Source: G965202915 sp965202915
GTDB taxonomy: Bacteria > Pseudomonadota > Gammaproteobacteria > Eutrophobiales > Eutrophobiaceae
DNA length: 64,000 bases
NCBI GenBank assembly: GCA_965202915.1
Contig: OZ241847.1
Coordinates: 558,001 to 622,000, forward strand
Reading direction: 5' to 3'
The position numbers and the translations under genes are program-made. Within the stretch, counting starts at the first letter, position 1. Every line of letters starts with the position of its first letter. Positions 54,115 through 62,832 of this stretch are shown here, in pieces. The notes beneath the pieces are model-generated. The model did no database searches. It was not told the DNA's origin and worked only from the letters and a program-made list of their open reading frames with translations.

Positions 54115-55500
54115 GTGAAACGGCCTAAGATCCATTCGGACCGCGGTGAAGTGCTGATAGCGGTCTCCCCGCTGATAGACGCGCGTACCGCCATCCCGCG
54201 CATTGCGCCGATTTCAACGCCGCGGCCGCAACAGCCCATTCCCAGAAACGGCAGGCAGGTCGAGCTTTCGCCGATCCATGACTTCATGAGCAAACTGCTG
54301 CAACCCGGCGCGATCGAGACCCTCAAGGAATACGTGCACTGGCAGGCGGCCTGGCGCGACGGACGCACGCGCGGAGTGTCTTTTGAGACCGCGCTGGCGA
54401 GTATCCCCGACCGGGCGCCGCTGTCGGTCAATCTCGACGTGACAACGGCTTGCAATTATCGTTGCGACCACTGCGTTGATATGGACATCCTGAACACCGG
54501 TATCAGTTACGACCACGACAAACTCAAGGACTCGCTGAGCCTGCTCATGGACAAGGGGCTGAAATCGGTGATCATCATCGGTGGCGGCGAACCGACTGCG
54601 TATCCCGGCTTTGAAGACGTCGTCCGCCACCTCAAGGCGCGTGATATGAAGATCGGCGTCGTCACCAACGGCAGCCTGATGAAAAAGATCAGGGCGGTCG
54701 CCGACGTGCTCGGAGAAGGTGACTGGGTCAGACTGTCGCTGGATTCCGGTACCAATGATACCTTCCGCCGGATGCACAAGCCGGGCAGCAAGAAATGCAC
54801 TTTGGAATGGATTTGCGATCAGATCGCCCCGATCAAGGAAATCAACGCGGACTTTCAGATCGGTTTCAGCTTCATCATCGTCTGGAACGACTGTGAGGCC
54901 AACGACGCTAATATTATAGAGAATGTCCACGAGATATCCCCCGCCGCCGAGCTCGCCAAACGCAGCCGCTTCGACTACATCTCATTCAAGCCATTCCTGA
55001 CCCGCGCCGAATCAAACAACGCTGAGATCGTCGAACTCATCAAGAAACAGGAAAAAATACATGCGGTTGTGAGCCGAATGCGCGACGAGATAGACCGTGC
55101 CAAAACTTTTGAGGACGCCTCATTCAAAGTGATCGAAAGCACCAACCTGCGCGTTCTGGAGAATGAAAGTTACCGTGAATATACCGGGCAGCCGCACAAC
55201 TGCCACCTGCAATATTTCCGCCAGGTCCTCAGCCCGCTCGGCGTTTTCAACTGCCCGGTGTACCGCCACATGCCGCAGGCGCTGCTCGGTAACAAGCACG
55301 CCTACGCCGGCACCAAAAGTTTTACCGAAACGCAGAAAAACACGCTACGCCTGATTGAGGCGTTCGACGCCACCACGGAATACCGGGAAGTCACCTGCCT
55401 GTATAACCACGCCAACTGGTTCATTGAGGATCTGATACGAAACCCAGAGAAACTCGAAAGCCTTGAAGCGAGTGAGGACCGGAAAGATTATTTTCTGTGA
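54115..55500 (+). CDS. Radical SAM protein, SPASM-like, glycan/metabolite locus
   Basis: 461 residues from a GTG start. An N-terminal ~95-residue extension precedes the radical SAM core: TTACNYRCDHCVDMDI (C-x3-C-x2-C, near residue 120), VIIIGGGEPTAYPGFEDVV, GVVTNGSLMKKI and VRLSLDSGTNDTFRRMH. Late Cys residues (PHNCHLQYFRQ, FNCPVY, VTCLYNHANWF) could bind a second Fe-S cluster, as in SPASM-type enzymes. The substrate is unknown. It opens a run of same-strand genes with FkbM and a kinase-like protein. It is more GC-rich than folE2 before it. Confidence 0.85.
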   Translation: MKRPKIHSDRGEVLIAVSPLIDARTAIPRIAPISTPRPQQPIPRNGRQVELSPIHDFMSKLLQPGAIETLKEYVHWQAAWRDGRTRGVSFETALASIPDRAPLSVNLDVTTACNYRCDHCVDMDILNTGISYDHDKLKDSLSLLMDKGLKSVIIIGGGEPTAYPGFEDVVRHLKARDMKIGVVTNGSLMKKIRAVADVLGEGDWVRLSLDSGTNDTFRRMHKPGSKKCTLEWICDQIAPIKEINADFQIGFSFIIVWNDCEANDANIIENVHEISPAAELAKRSRFDYISFKPFLTRAESNNAEIVELIKKQEKIHAVVSRMRDEIDRAKTFEDASFKVIESTNLRVLENESYREYTGQPHNCHLQYFRQVLSPLGVFNCPVYRHMPQALLGNKHAYAGTKSFTETQKNTLRLIEAFDATTEYREVTCLYNHANWFIEDLIRNPEKLESLEASEDRKDYFL

Positions 55501-55533
55501 GAGGCCTATGCTAAAAAGCCATTCTTTTCGATC

Positions 55534-56355
55534 GTGAAAATCAAGAGTTTATTTCATTTCTTAGGTTTTCGCGGGAAGCCAAGACATTTTACCTACAAGG
55601 TATACGACGTTGATCTGGAAAACGGCGTGGTGGTTCACTATGCCCGATGGCTGCACCCTCGGGAGTCAAAAAAAACGGTCACCCCTCAAATGGTTGACGC
55701 TTACCGGGAGTTTTTAAGGGAGGGGGATTTTTGTATTGATATAGGAGCACACACTGGGGATTCAACCTTTCCTATGGCCTTGGCCGCGGGTAATTCCGGC
55801 TGTGCACTCGCGCTCGAACCTAATCCGTTTGTTTACCATGTTTTGGAAAAGAACGCCCGCGCCAACACTCATATAACCAATATCAAAACTATGATGGCCG
55901 CGGCAACCGCCGATGAAGGATTCCTGAAATTTGAGTATTCTGATTCCGGTTTTTGCAACGGCGGCCGTCATGCAAATATCTCAGCCTTTAAGCATGGGCA
56001 CCCTTTCAAATTAGAGGTGTTTTGCGTGAATCTTGAAAAGGAACTGCGTGAAAATTACTCCAATCTGCTTCCACGATTAAAATTTATCAAGGTGGACGCC
56101 GAAGGCTATGACCTGCATGTTTTGAAATCAATGGGCGATATAATCGGAACCTACAAACCGGCCGTTAAAGTAGAGGTTTTCAAAAACACTGACAGCAAAT
56201 ACCGCAGAGAGTTGCTTTCGTTTTTCCAAGATATTGGCTATGCCGTTCACAAGATAGCGGAAGAACCTATTAGCCTGGGGCCGCCTTTGACCGAAGAAAG
56301 CCTTAATGACTGGAAGCACTACGACATTCTATGTAAGCCTAACGAATCAGGGTAA
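55534..56355 (+). CDS. FkbM-family methyltransferase
   Basis: 273 residues from a GTG start. SAM-binding motif FCIDIGAHTGDSTFPMALAA near residue 70, then ALALEPNPFVYHVLEKNARA, and RLKFIKVDAEGYDLHVLKSM, the FkbM hallmark. Such enzymes O-methylate sugars or small molecules. The downstream gene overlaps its end by about 50 bases if the earliest start is used. Confidence 0.88.
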   Translation: MKIKSLFHFLGFRGKPRHFTYKVYDVDLENGVVVHYARWLHPRESKKTVTPQMVDAYREFLREGDFCIDIGAHTGDSTFPMALAAGNSGCALALEPNPFVYHVLEKNARANTHITNIKTMMAAATADEGFLKFEYSDSGFCNGGRHANISAFKHGHPFKLEVFCVNLEKELRENYSNLLPRLKFIKVDAEGYDLHVLKSMGDIIGTYKPAVKVEVFKNTDSKYRRELLSFFQDIGYAVHKIAEEPISLGPPLTEESLNDWKHYDILCKPNESG

Positions 56356-57289
56356 TTGTTGCACTGGTTTGTCTCGAACTGCAAACACGCTTGAAAACTT
56401 GAACAAGCAAGAAGCGAAAAAAATATTTCCAACCACCGAAGAGGAAAAACCTCCGCAATCGCAGAGAGTACTGCATAGAGGCAAATACCGGCACGGGAAA
56501 TACATCGTCAGCCCGGCTCCAAAATCCGCCGCTACCCTGATTCAGTGGATCACCTCAGGCAGATTCAGTGCCTACGAAAAAGAGCAATTCCATTTAAGCA
56601 AGGTACCATGCCGGCCACGTAATAAGCTGTATAGTTTTCACCTGCCTGAAATGCAGCAGGAGGTAGTCATGAAAGTTTCGCATATCAATCCCAGCTACCG
56701 ATTGTCCAGAAAAATAGACCTATTTTTAACGAGTCTGTATAAAGACTATTGTAAAATCAGCTTTCACGGTGCTTTGGCATTAGATAATTGCAATTTACCC
56801 GTTGCCACACCTTTGGCATTTTGGACTGTCAAACAAGGCTTTTTTAAGAAAGAAAGCTATTTTCTATCCAGTAAGCTGCCCGGAGAAAAATCAGTGTGTC
56901 AAATGCTACAGTCGTTGGAAAGAGACGAGATCAAAAATGATTGTCACGCTCTAAGCAAAAAATTAGTCACTATTATAAGAAATATGCATGCCGCTAATTT
57001 ACGTCACGGCGACTTGCATACCGGGAACTTCTATATTAATTTTCCGCAATCCGAGTCAATCGGACAGCCAAGAAAGATATCAAATGCCGATTTATTCCTA
57101 CTGGATTACGATAGTTGTTCAAACACGAAAATAACAATCCCTTGGATAAAGAAAATTTATGATCTCAAAGACCTGAGCCTGCTGGCAATCCCGGGAGTCA
57201 GAGATGAAGAACTGCTGGAGATGTATTTTAACGATATTTCTTCTCCTGGATCATTGAGAGTTTTCAGATTCTGGAAGAACAGCCGATGA
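56306..57289 (+). CDS. LPS-kinase-like (Kdo/WaaP/InaA superfamily) protein
   Basis: Up to 327 residues; the ATG at 56306 lies inside the FkbM gene, and a later TTG or ATG is possible because the first ~40 residues look unnatural. Kinase-type features are VVMKVSHINPSYRLSRKIDL (probable ATP-binding lysine), NMHAANLRHGDLHTGNFYIN (catalytic loop with HGDLH..N) and ADLFLLDYDSC (metal-binding LLDYD). This set is typical of kinases that phosphorylate lipid A core sugars. Role in the surface glycan pathway is inferred from context. Confidence 0.78.
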   Translation: MTGSTTTFYVSLTNQGNCCTGLSRTANTLENLNKQEAKKIFPTTEEEKPPQSQRVLHRGKYRHGKYIVSPAPKSAATLIQWITSGRFSAYEKEQFHLSKVPCRPRNKLYSFHLPEMQQEVVMKVSHINPSYRLSRKIDLFLTSLYKDYCKISFHGALALDNCNLPVATPLAFWTVKQGFFKKESYFLSSKLPGEKSVCQMLQSLERDEIKNDCHALSKKLVTIIRNMHAANLRHGDLHTGNFYINFPQSESIGQPRKISNADLFLLDYDSCSNTKITIPWIKKIYDLKDLSLLAIPGVRDEELLEMYFNDISSPGSLRVFRFWKNSR

Positions 57290-57309
57290 CCTTACAATCA
57301 AGGTCTGGA

Positions 57310-57688
57310 TTGACTGGCACCGTAGCACGGATGCTCATAAACTTCCCGCCCCAACAGAAAGTGCAAAACACCGCCCGTCGGGCAGAAAGACTTTTGGAGA
57401 CTTGATAATGCACTTGCCGAGGTTTTCAAATCAAGGGGGCAACACCTGGATCATAAAAGTACACGCCAGCAGGTCACGGTAATGGTTCACCGCGGTAACC
57501 CTCATATACATAGAACGTCCCAACTCCGTAGCATTCCAAATTTGCCCATGGTACTGCCCCAACATCCGCCAAAAGTGCCCCAAGGTTTCGGAATAAACTT
57601 TTGAACCCAGTCCCGAAATGTCACGCCTCAGGAAGATGTGTGAAATCTGTTTCTTATAAAGTTTATTTTGCATCCTGAGCGGATTCAT
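57310..57688 (-). pseudogene. Relic of a DUF4143-type ATPase
   Basis: The minus-strand frame 57431-57688 contains LRRDISGLGSKVYSETLGHF and WRMLGQYHGQIWNATELGRS, then HYRDLLACTFMIQ, which match the middle of AAA ATPases with a DUF4143 tail. After a frameshift, NLGKCIIKSPKVFLPDG (about 57370-57430) continues the family's ENLGKR-KSPKVYFRDSG block. The N-terminal ATPase part is absent. Its 5' end overlaps the end of the SGNH-like gene. Confidence 0.65.
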
Positions 57689-58955
57689 TGAGTCTCCGGC
57701 TTATTTGGTTGGCAACAAGCATATATCCTTGAGGATTATAGTGCCCTTTTCCCCAACGAGAAGGAAATAAATCCAGCGGATCTGAGGTATTGGAAAAAAC
57801 TTTATGAATATCAATGATGGGAATATCCAGCTTACTCACCAGATTTAGAACCTCTTTACGGTTCAGGAAATCATCATTCTCTTTAAATCTATACCTATGC
57901 CAGGTAGGCAAATAGACAAAGTATAAAGAGCCTCCCCAGTCGCCAACTTTGGACTTAACCATGGAAAGAATGTGTTTTAAGTCAGGCGATAACTCCCTGA
58001 ATACATCCTCATCCCTATCAGGAAATGTTGATCTAAGCTTCAGCAACCTGTTTCTGACCTTATACAGCTTCATCCATTTTGGAATATTCCTAGTTATATT
58101 CCTGGCGAGATTCGTTTCCGTATCTCTTTTTACTACATTTCCAGGGTATTGTAATAATACCTTATCAATGTAAGGTTGGATAGCAGTCAGATTATTATGG
58201 GACTCACCGGACAGATAATCATCAAACAAGCCGCTTTTCTTTTCCGACTCGAGGTTATGCAGATCATTCCCTTCATAATAAAACCAAAACACCGTTTGCG
58301 GTTTAAGAGCAACAGCGTATTCCAGAACCACCCCCATTTTTATTAACGGCCCATTTCCAGAATGCGCTAAATTAAGTACCGTAAGTCCTTTCCGCCGCAA
58401 CCAGGATGCAATAGTGTCTTCTTCCCTTACGCATATTCCAAAAACAAAAGAATCTCCCAGCAATACCGCATCAACTCCCTGGCGGTGCAATCCTGGTGGG
58501 TTATTAAACCCATATTCATCCGTCTGATAGAGCGGCCAGTACCCGTTCTCATTACAAGCAATAAAAGTACTATTGCTGATAGACGTGAGAATGGGAATTA
58601 CTTCCCCAGTATCCTGCCTCAATGCCACTTTATCACTGTATAACATCTTCGGATACACCAATCGCAATATTTCATTTTCTTGCATCCTCATAACTTCTAA
58701 AACACTTCTTACACGACGAGAATCCAATAATCGAAAAAAGCCTTCTGCAGAATACAAGGCTACCAGAACCGCTAAACCGAATACGGTAACGTTCGCTCTC
58801 CGGGTAAATTCAAGCTGAAAACAGGCGAGTAGGCCGGTGGCCAACCCCCCAAAAACAACCGTCTCGGCTCTTTTACCGACCCCAATAGCCATCACAAATG
58901 CAAAGGCGAACATCGCGACCAGCAACCCCAGCGCAATGTTGACTACACGCACCAA
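57663..58955 (-). CDS. SGNH/GDSL-like membrane protein of a carbamoyltransferase cluster
   Basis: 430 residues. Two or three N-terminal membrane helices (NIALGLLVAMFAFAFVMAIG, TVFGLAVLVALYSAEGFF) are followed by a periplasmic SGNH-hydrolase-like domain with AVLLGDSFVFGICVREEDTI (GDS block), NLAHSGNGPLIKMGVVLEYA, FYYEGNDLHNLES, and a late GHYNPQGYMLVANQI (Asp/His-x-x-His-like block). Such proteins often add or remove acyl groups on glycans. It follows the carbamoyltransferase-SxtJ-DUF5989 trio on the same strand, an association seen in other glycan loci. Confidence 0.78.
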   Translation of the reverse strand: MVRVVNIALGLLVAMFAFAFVMAIGVGKRAETVVFGGLATGLLACFQLEFTRRANVTVFGLAVLVALYSAEGFFRLLDSRRVRSVLEVMRMQENEILRLVYPKMLYSDKVALRQDTGEVIPILTSISNSTFIACNENGYWPLYQTDEYGFNNPPGLHRQGVDAVLLGDSFVFGICVREEDTIASWLRRKGLTVLNLAHSGNGPLIKMGVVLEYAVALKPQTVFWFYYEGNDLHNLESEKKSGLFDDYLSGESHNNLTAIQPYIDKVLLQYPGNVVKRDTETNLARNITRNIPKWMKLYKVRNRLLKLRSTFPDRDEDVFRELSPDLKHILSMVKSKVGDWGGSLYFVYLPTWHRYRFKENDDFLNRKEVLNLVSKLDIPIIDIHKVFSNTSDPLDLFPSRWGKGHYNPQGYMLVANQISRRLNESAQDAK

Positions 58956-58993
58956 TGCCCTATTTTCCGCTACTTAAAAAATACCCGCCAAGA

Positions 58994-59146
58994 CTAAAAC
59001 AGCGTATAGACAAACGGCGCATATACTGCATTTTGTGAAACAACCAGCAGTCCGCCCAGCAGAAGAAAAATAATGATGATAGGCAATAACCAGAACTTCT
59101 TGCGTACCTTCATAAAACTATACAGGTCTTTCAAAAACTCCAGCAT
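58994..59146 (-). CDS. DUF5989 family small membrane protein
   Basis: 50 residues starting MLEFLKDLYSFMKVRKKFWL, with one transmembrane helix (LLPIIIIFLLLGGLLVVSQN) and the family ending SQNAVYAPFVYTLF. The start codon overlaps the SxtJ stop (TGATG). This family is almost always found beside SxtJ and a carbamoyltransferase. Function unknown. Confidence 0.88.
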   Translation of the reverse strand: MLEFLKDLYSFMKVRKKFWLLPIIIIFLLLGGLLVVSQNAVYAPFVYTLF

Positions 59147-59544
59147 CAAAAAGGTCTCCTCATGTCTCGTGTGTGGGAATCGGTATCCATCTCAAGATAA
59201 GAATCAGCGTTTTTGTCCCAGCGCCGTTGCATCGGATCTTTGCCAAAAATACGCCTGGCAAGCCCCATCGGTAGGATTATACCAAAAAACAAAACGGTGA
59301 TGATAATCCTCGAATTGATATACCCCAGCCATTTTCCGACAAACGACCAGACGATGAACACCGGCTTCAACAGAATCGGCACCGTAAAGGCCGTTGTAAT
59401 CAGCACACTCGACGCCACCCACGGCCATCGCCACGGCTCGTCGGCGAAAAGTGCCGACGACAAGCCGAACACCAGGGCAATGAACCCACCCAGCACCAAA
59501 CCGAACTGGCGCAACAGCGCACGATTAATCGTCGTTCCGTCCAC
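59146..59544 (-). CDS. SxtJ family membrane protein
   Basis: 132 residues, with three or four membrane helices: FGLVLGGFIALVFGLSSALF, SSVLITTAFTVPILLKPVFI and SRIIITVLFFGIILPMGLAR. The C-terminus DPMQRRWDKNADSYLEMDTD is the soluble tail usual in this family. The name comes from a saxitoxin cluster gene, but the family is common in carbamoyltransferase-containing glycan loci and does not itself imply toxin production. It lies between the carbamoyltransferase and DUF5989. Confidence 0.85.
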   Translation of the reverse strand: MDGTTINRALLRQFGLVLGGFIALVFGLSSALFADEPWRWPWVASSVLITTAFTVPILLKPVFIVWSFVGKWLGYINSRIIITVLFFGIILPMGLARRIFGKDPMQRRWDKNADSYLEMDTDSHTRDMRRPF

Positions 59545-59555
59545 GGGGATCCTGC

Positions 59556-61394
59556 TTAGTCGGGCTCAAACTCGGTGCCGGGCATTTGTTCCACCGCCGC
59601 GGCATCCTGATCGGTCTTTATCAGAAGGCAGTTTCCAAGCGCCAGGCAGTCGATTTCGGTGTGCATGAAACACCGCCACGCATCCTCGGGCGTGCATACG
59701 ATCGGCTCGCCCCTGACGTTGAACGAGGTATTGATCAGCATAGGGCAGCCGGTCTGCTTTTCAAAACAGTCGAGCAGTTTGTAAAAACGGGGATTGGTGC
59801 TTTTATGCACTGTCTGAACGCGCGCCGAGTAATCCACGTGGGTGACCGCCGGTATTTCACTGCGCGCGGCTTTCAGCAAATCAAGTCCACGTAGCTCCCG
59901 TTCGTCATCGTGCAGTGCGACGCGCTTGTCGGCGTGCACCGACGCGACCAGCAGCATATACGGGCTGTCGTGCTCAAGATCAAACCACTCGGCGGCGTTC
60001 TCAGCCTTGACCGCCGGCGCAAAGGGGCGGAAAGACTCACGGTATTTGATCTTCAGGTTCATCGTCGTCTGCATCGTGCGATTGCGCGGATCCCCGAGAA
60101 TTGATCGGTTCCCCAGCGCCCGCGGGCCGAACTCCATCCGGCCCTGAAACCAACCGACCACTCTGCCGCATGCGAGTTGCGACGCCACCTCAGACAGCAA
60201 GGCGTCATCCGGCAACTCCCTGTAAATCGCACCCTGTGAATCAAGAAACCCTTTGATCTCCTCCACCGAAAAGTGCTGGCCGAGGTAAGACCCCTGCATA
60301 AGGTCACCGCCGTTCAAGCGTCGCGGCTCCCCGAGATGCTGATGCCACGCTGACAGCGCGGCACCGACGGCGCTACCCGCGTCGCCCGCAGCCGGTTGTA
60401 TCCACAGATCGTCAAACACACCGGCCCTGATTAGTTTGCCGTTCGCAACGCAGTTCAATGCGACGCCGCCGGCGAGGCATAGCCCCGAGGCATGTGTCTG
60501 CCGTTTCAAGGTCCTTGCCAGACGCAGCACGATCTCTTCGGTCACGACCTGGATCGAACTCGCGAGATCCATCTCGTGGCGGGTCACCTCGCTTTCGGGC
60601 CGTCTCGGCTCTGCGCCGAACAGTTGGTGGAAACGCCGCCCGGTCATCCTGAGGCCGGTGGCATAGTCAAAATAACTCATGTTCAGTCGGAAACTGCCGT
60701 CGTCCTTGACGTCTATCAGGTGGTCGTAGATGGCCTGCACGTAGCGGGGTTCGCCGTAAGGCGCAAGCCCCATCAGTTTGTACTCGCCCGAGTTGACCTT
60801 GAAACCGGCGTAGTAAGTAAAAGCGGAATACAGCAGCCCGAGCGAGTGCGGGAAACTGATCTGCCACAGCGGCGTCAGGTTGTTGCCCTCGCCGTGCCAC
60901 CCGCTTGAGGTCGCCCATTCGCCGACGCCGTCGAGACACAGCACCGCCGCGCGCTTAAATGGACTCGCGAAAAAAGCCGCCGCCGCGTGCGACAGGTGAT
61001 GTTCGTTGAACAGTAGCTGGGGCAACTCGCCGGGTTCGAGACCGCTGATGGCGGCGAGCTCTTTCCTGAGGGCACTTTTTAGAAAGAGTTTCTCCTTGAT
61101 CCAGATCGGCATCGCCTGTGAAAACGATTTGATTCCCTGCGGCGCAAAGGCGAGATAGGTCTCGAGCAGCCGCTCAAATTTCAGCAGTGGCTTGTCATAA
61201 AACGCGACGTAGTCAACGTCCGACAGGTGTGCCCCGGCTTCATCGAGGCACGCACGCACGGCATTCGCCGGAAAGCACGCATCGTGCTTCTTCCGCGTAT
61301 AGCGCTCCTCCTGCATTGCCGCGCGGATTTTACCGTTGATCAAGAGCGCGGCTGCGCTGTCATGGTAATAAGATGAAATGCCGAGGATGTTCAT
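59556..61394 (-). CDS. NodU/CmcH-family O-carbamoyltransferase
   Basis: 612 residues, the usual family length. The N-terminal Kae1-like domain starts MNILGISSYYHDSAAALLIN and has FNEHHLSHAAAAFFASPF (metal-binding His) and LCLDGVGEWATSSGW. The C-terminal YrdC-like domain contains GRVVGWFQGRMEFGPRALGN, RSILGDPRN and CPMLINTSFNVRGEPIVCTP. It transfers a carbamoyl group from carbamoyl phosphate to a hydroxyl on a sugar or natural product. First gene of the SxtJ-DUF5989-SGNH cluster. Confidence 0.94.
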   Translation of the reverse strand: MNILGISSYYHDSAAALLINGKIRAAMQEERYTRKKHDACFPANAVRACLDEAGAHLSDVDYVAFYDKPLLKFERLLETYLAFAPQGIKSFSQAMPIWIKEKLFLKSALRKELAAISGLEPGELPQLLFNEHHLSHAAAAFFASPFKRAAVLCLDGVGEWATSSGWHGEGNNLTPLWQISFPHSLGLLYSAFTYYAGFKVNSGEYKLMGLAPYGEPRYVQAIYDHLIDVKDDGSFRLNMSYFDYATGLRMTGRRFHQLFGAEPRRPESEVTRHEMDLASSIQVVTEEIVLRLARTLKRQTHASGLCLAGGVALNCVANGKLIRAGVFDDLWIQPAAGDAGSAVGAALSAWHQHLGEPRRLNGGDLMQGSYLGQHFSVEEIKGFLDSQGAIYRELPDDALLSEVASQLACGRVVGWFQGRMEFGPRALGNRSILGDPRNRTMQTTMNLKIKYRESFRPFAPAVKAENAAEWFDLEHDSPYMLLVASVHADKRVALHDDERELRGLDLLKAARSEIPAVTHVDYSARVQTVHKSTNPRFYKLLDCFEKQTGCPMLINTSFNVRGEPIVCTPEDAWRCFMHTEIDCLALGNCLLIKTDQDAAAVEQMPGTEFEPD

Positions 61395-61514
61395 GTGAAG
61401 ATTGCGATGGGATAGGGATCTGTGGCAATTACGGTGACGATGGCGACGGCGTTCACGTAGAGCGAAACTGGACGCATGATAGAGACAAACTGTGCTACGG
61501 AGATTCGAAGATAC

Positions 61515-62071
61515 CTATGTTTCATTACAATGAGATTTGGATAGTGTTTCGTGATTAAATCGTCTTCCTGTACGGTTATCGGGCTTCAGAGCCGTCTTAT
61601 ACATACGAATATGGCGTTTGGCAACAACATCAGGGGAGTAGTTGCGTACATCGCGTTTGGCGGCTTGGGTAAGTGCCTGTCCAAATGCCCGGTCCCGGTA
61701 TAAATGTTCAATACCCCGGGCCAGCGCTTCAGCGTTGGTAGGGGCCACCAACAACCCGTTTTGTTCATGGCGAATGAGGTCCACGATACCGGTCACTTTA
61801 TCCGAGTCCATTTTTGATTCCACCAGGCCCAGGTGTCCGCCTTGGACTCGTGTGCGCGCACCATATCGAAGCCCAGAACGACGCGTAGAGGCAGATTGCG
61901 CCGGGTGAATTTACATGGCAGGGGTTCAGCCCAGTGTGCGGGAATACCGGATTCCAGCGGCAATAATAAACCTGTATCGATTCCCTGTTTGCGCAATTCA
62001 TCAGCCAGCAATAAGGTCTGGCGCTCGCCACCACGGAATTCGTGGGCTAGATTAACGTGCAGAATCCGCAA
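61515..62071 (-). pseudogene. GT4-type glycosyltransferase with an internal deletion
   Basis: The N-terminal part (61793-62071, TTG start) has HVNLAHEFRGGERQTLLLAD, the opening of a GT-B glycosyltransferase. The C-terminal part (61515-61823, other frame) has GIVDLIRHEQNGLLVAPTNA and EALARGIEHLYRD, the nucleotide-sugar-binding end. Roughly 190 residues between them are missing and the frames do not match, so it is inactive. The start overlaps the end of the upstream GT2 gene by 20 bases. I see nothing in 61395-61514. Confidence 0.8.
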
Positions 62072-62825
62072 ATCTGCTTCTCGCGTATGCCTTTATATAC
62101 TTGAAAAAGACGCCGTTGGCGGCGCACCAAGCAATGACCAAACCACGCCATCCCTCAAGGCAACCCAATTGGAGCATATAACTCTTAATAAATGTATAGA
62201 GTGTGCGCAATACTATGAAAATGGGATGCCGTACCCGCACAGTTGGTGCCGCCAAGTCTGAATAATTCTGGATCTTGCTCAGGAAGGTGTTTATATCAGA
62301 TGCAGTCAAATGATCGACTCCGCCGGCGAGAAGAATTTTTCTGCTTTTGGAGTGCTCGGCAATTTTTTCATGTACCGCTGATAAGGAAAATTGATGGATA
62401 TTGCGATGAAATAATCGTACAATGTGATCATTCCCCCAACCACCGTGCTTGATATGTTTCCCCATGAAAAAATTATGCCGATCAATGATTCCCAGACGGC
62501 AGTGGTTACCATGCGTATCCCAGGCAAGCAAAGTATTCAACAATTCAGCATCGGCGACCTCGTCCGCGTCCAAGGAAAAAATCCAGTCATTGCCTGCCTT
62601 GCTTATGGCTGCGTTCTTTGCACTTCCAAAACCGCTGAACTCAATCTTAAATAAGCGAACATTAGCGTAGCTCCGGGCACGCTCCACCGTATCGTCTGAG
62701 GAACCCGTGTCACAGATCACAACTTCTTCAAAAATCTCCAGTGCTTGCAGGCACCGGTCTATGGTGTTGGCGGCGTCACGCGTAATTAAAACGGTACTGA
62801 TCTTGTGGATTTTAGTGCTTTCCAT
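62052..62825 (-). CDS. GT2 glycosyltransferase, WaaE/KdtX-like
   Basis: 257 residues from the ATG at 62825; a longer frame to 62882 would overlap galE. GT-A fold motifs: STVLITRDAANTIDRCLQAL, VVICDTGSSDDTVERARSYA, and the DxD-type WIFSLDADEVADAELL. Later HIKHGGWGNDHIVRLFHR is characteristic of the LPS-core WaaE group. A membrane-proximal C-terminus follows. It probably adds a sugar to LPS core or another surface glycan. Seven bases downstream of galE. Confidence 0.88.
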   Translation of the reverse strand: MESTKIHKISTVLITRDAANTIDRCLQALEIFEEVVICDTGSSDDTVERARSYANVRLFKIEFSGFGSAKNAAISKAGNDWIFSLDADEVADAELLNTLLAWDTHGNHCRLGIIDRHNFFMGKHIKHGGWGNDHIVRLFHRNIHQFSLSAVHEKIAEHSKSRKILLAGGVDHLTASDINTFLSKIQNYSDLAAPTVRVRHPIFIVLRTLYTFIKSYMLQLGCLEGWRGLVIAWCAANGVFFKYIKAYARSRFADSAR

Positions 62826-62832
62826 GACCACA

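Noticed and set aside
59146..59544. Saxitoxin biosynthesis
   Set aside because: The SxtJ name alone suggested it, but the other saxitoxin core genes are absent and the SxtJ/DUF5989/carbamoyltransferase trio is common in glycan loci.
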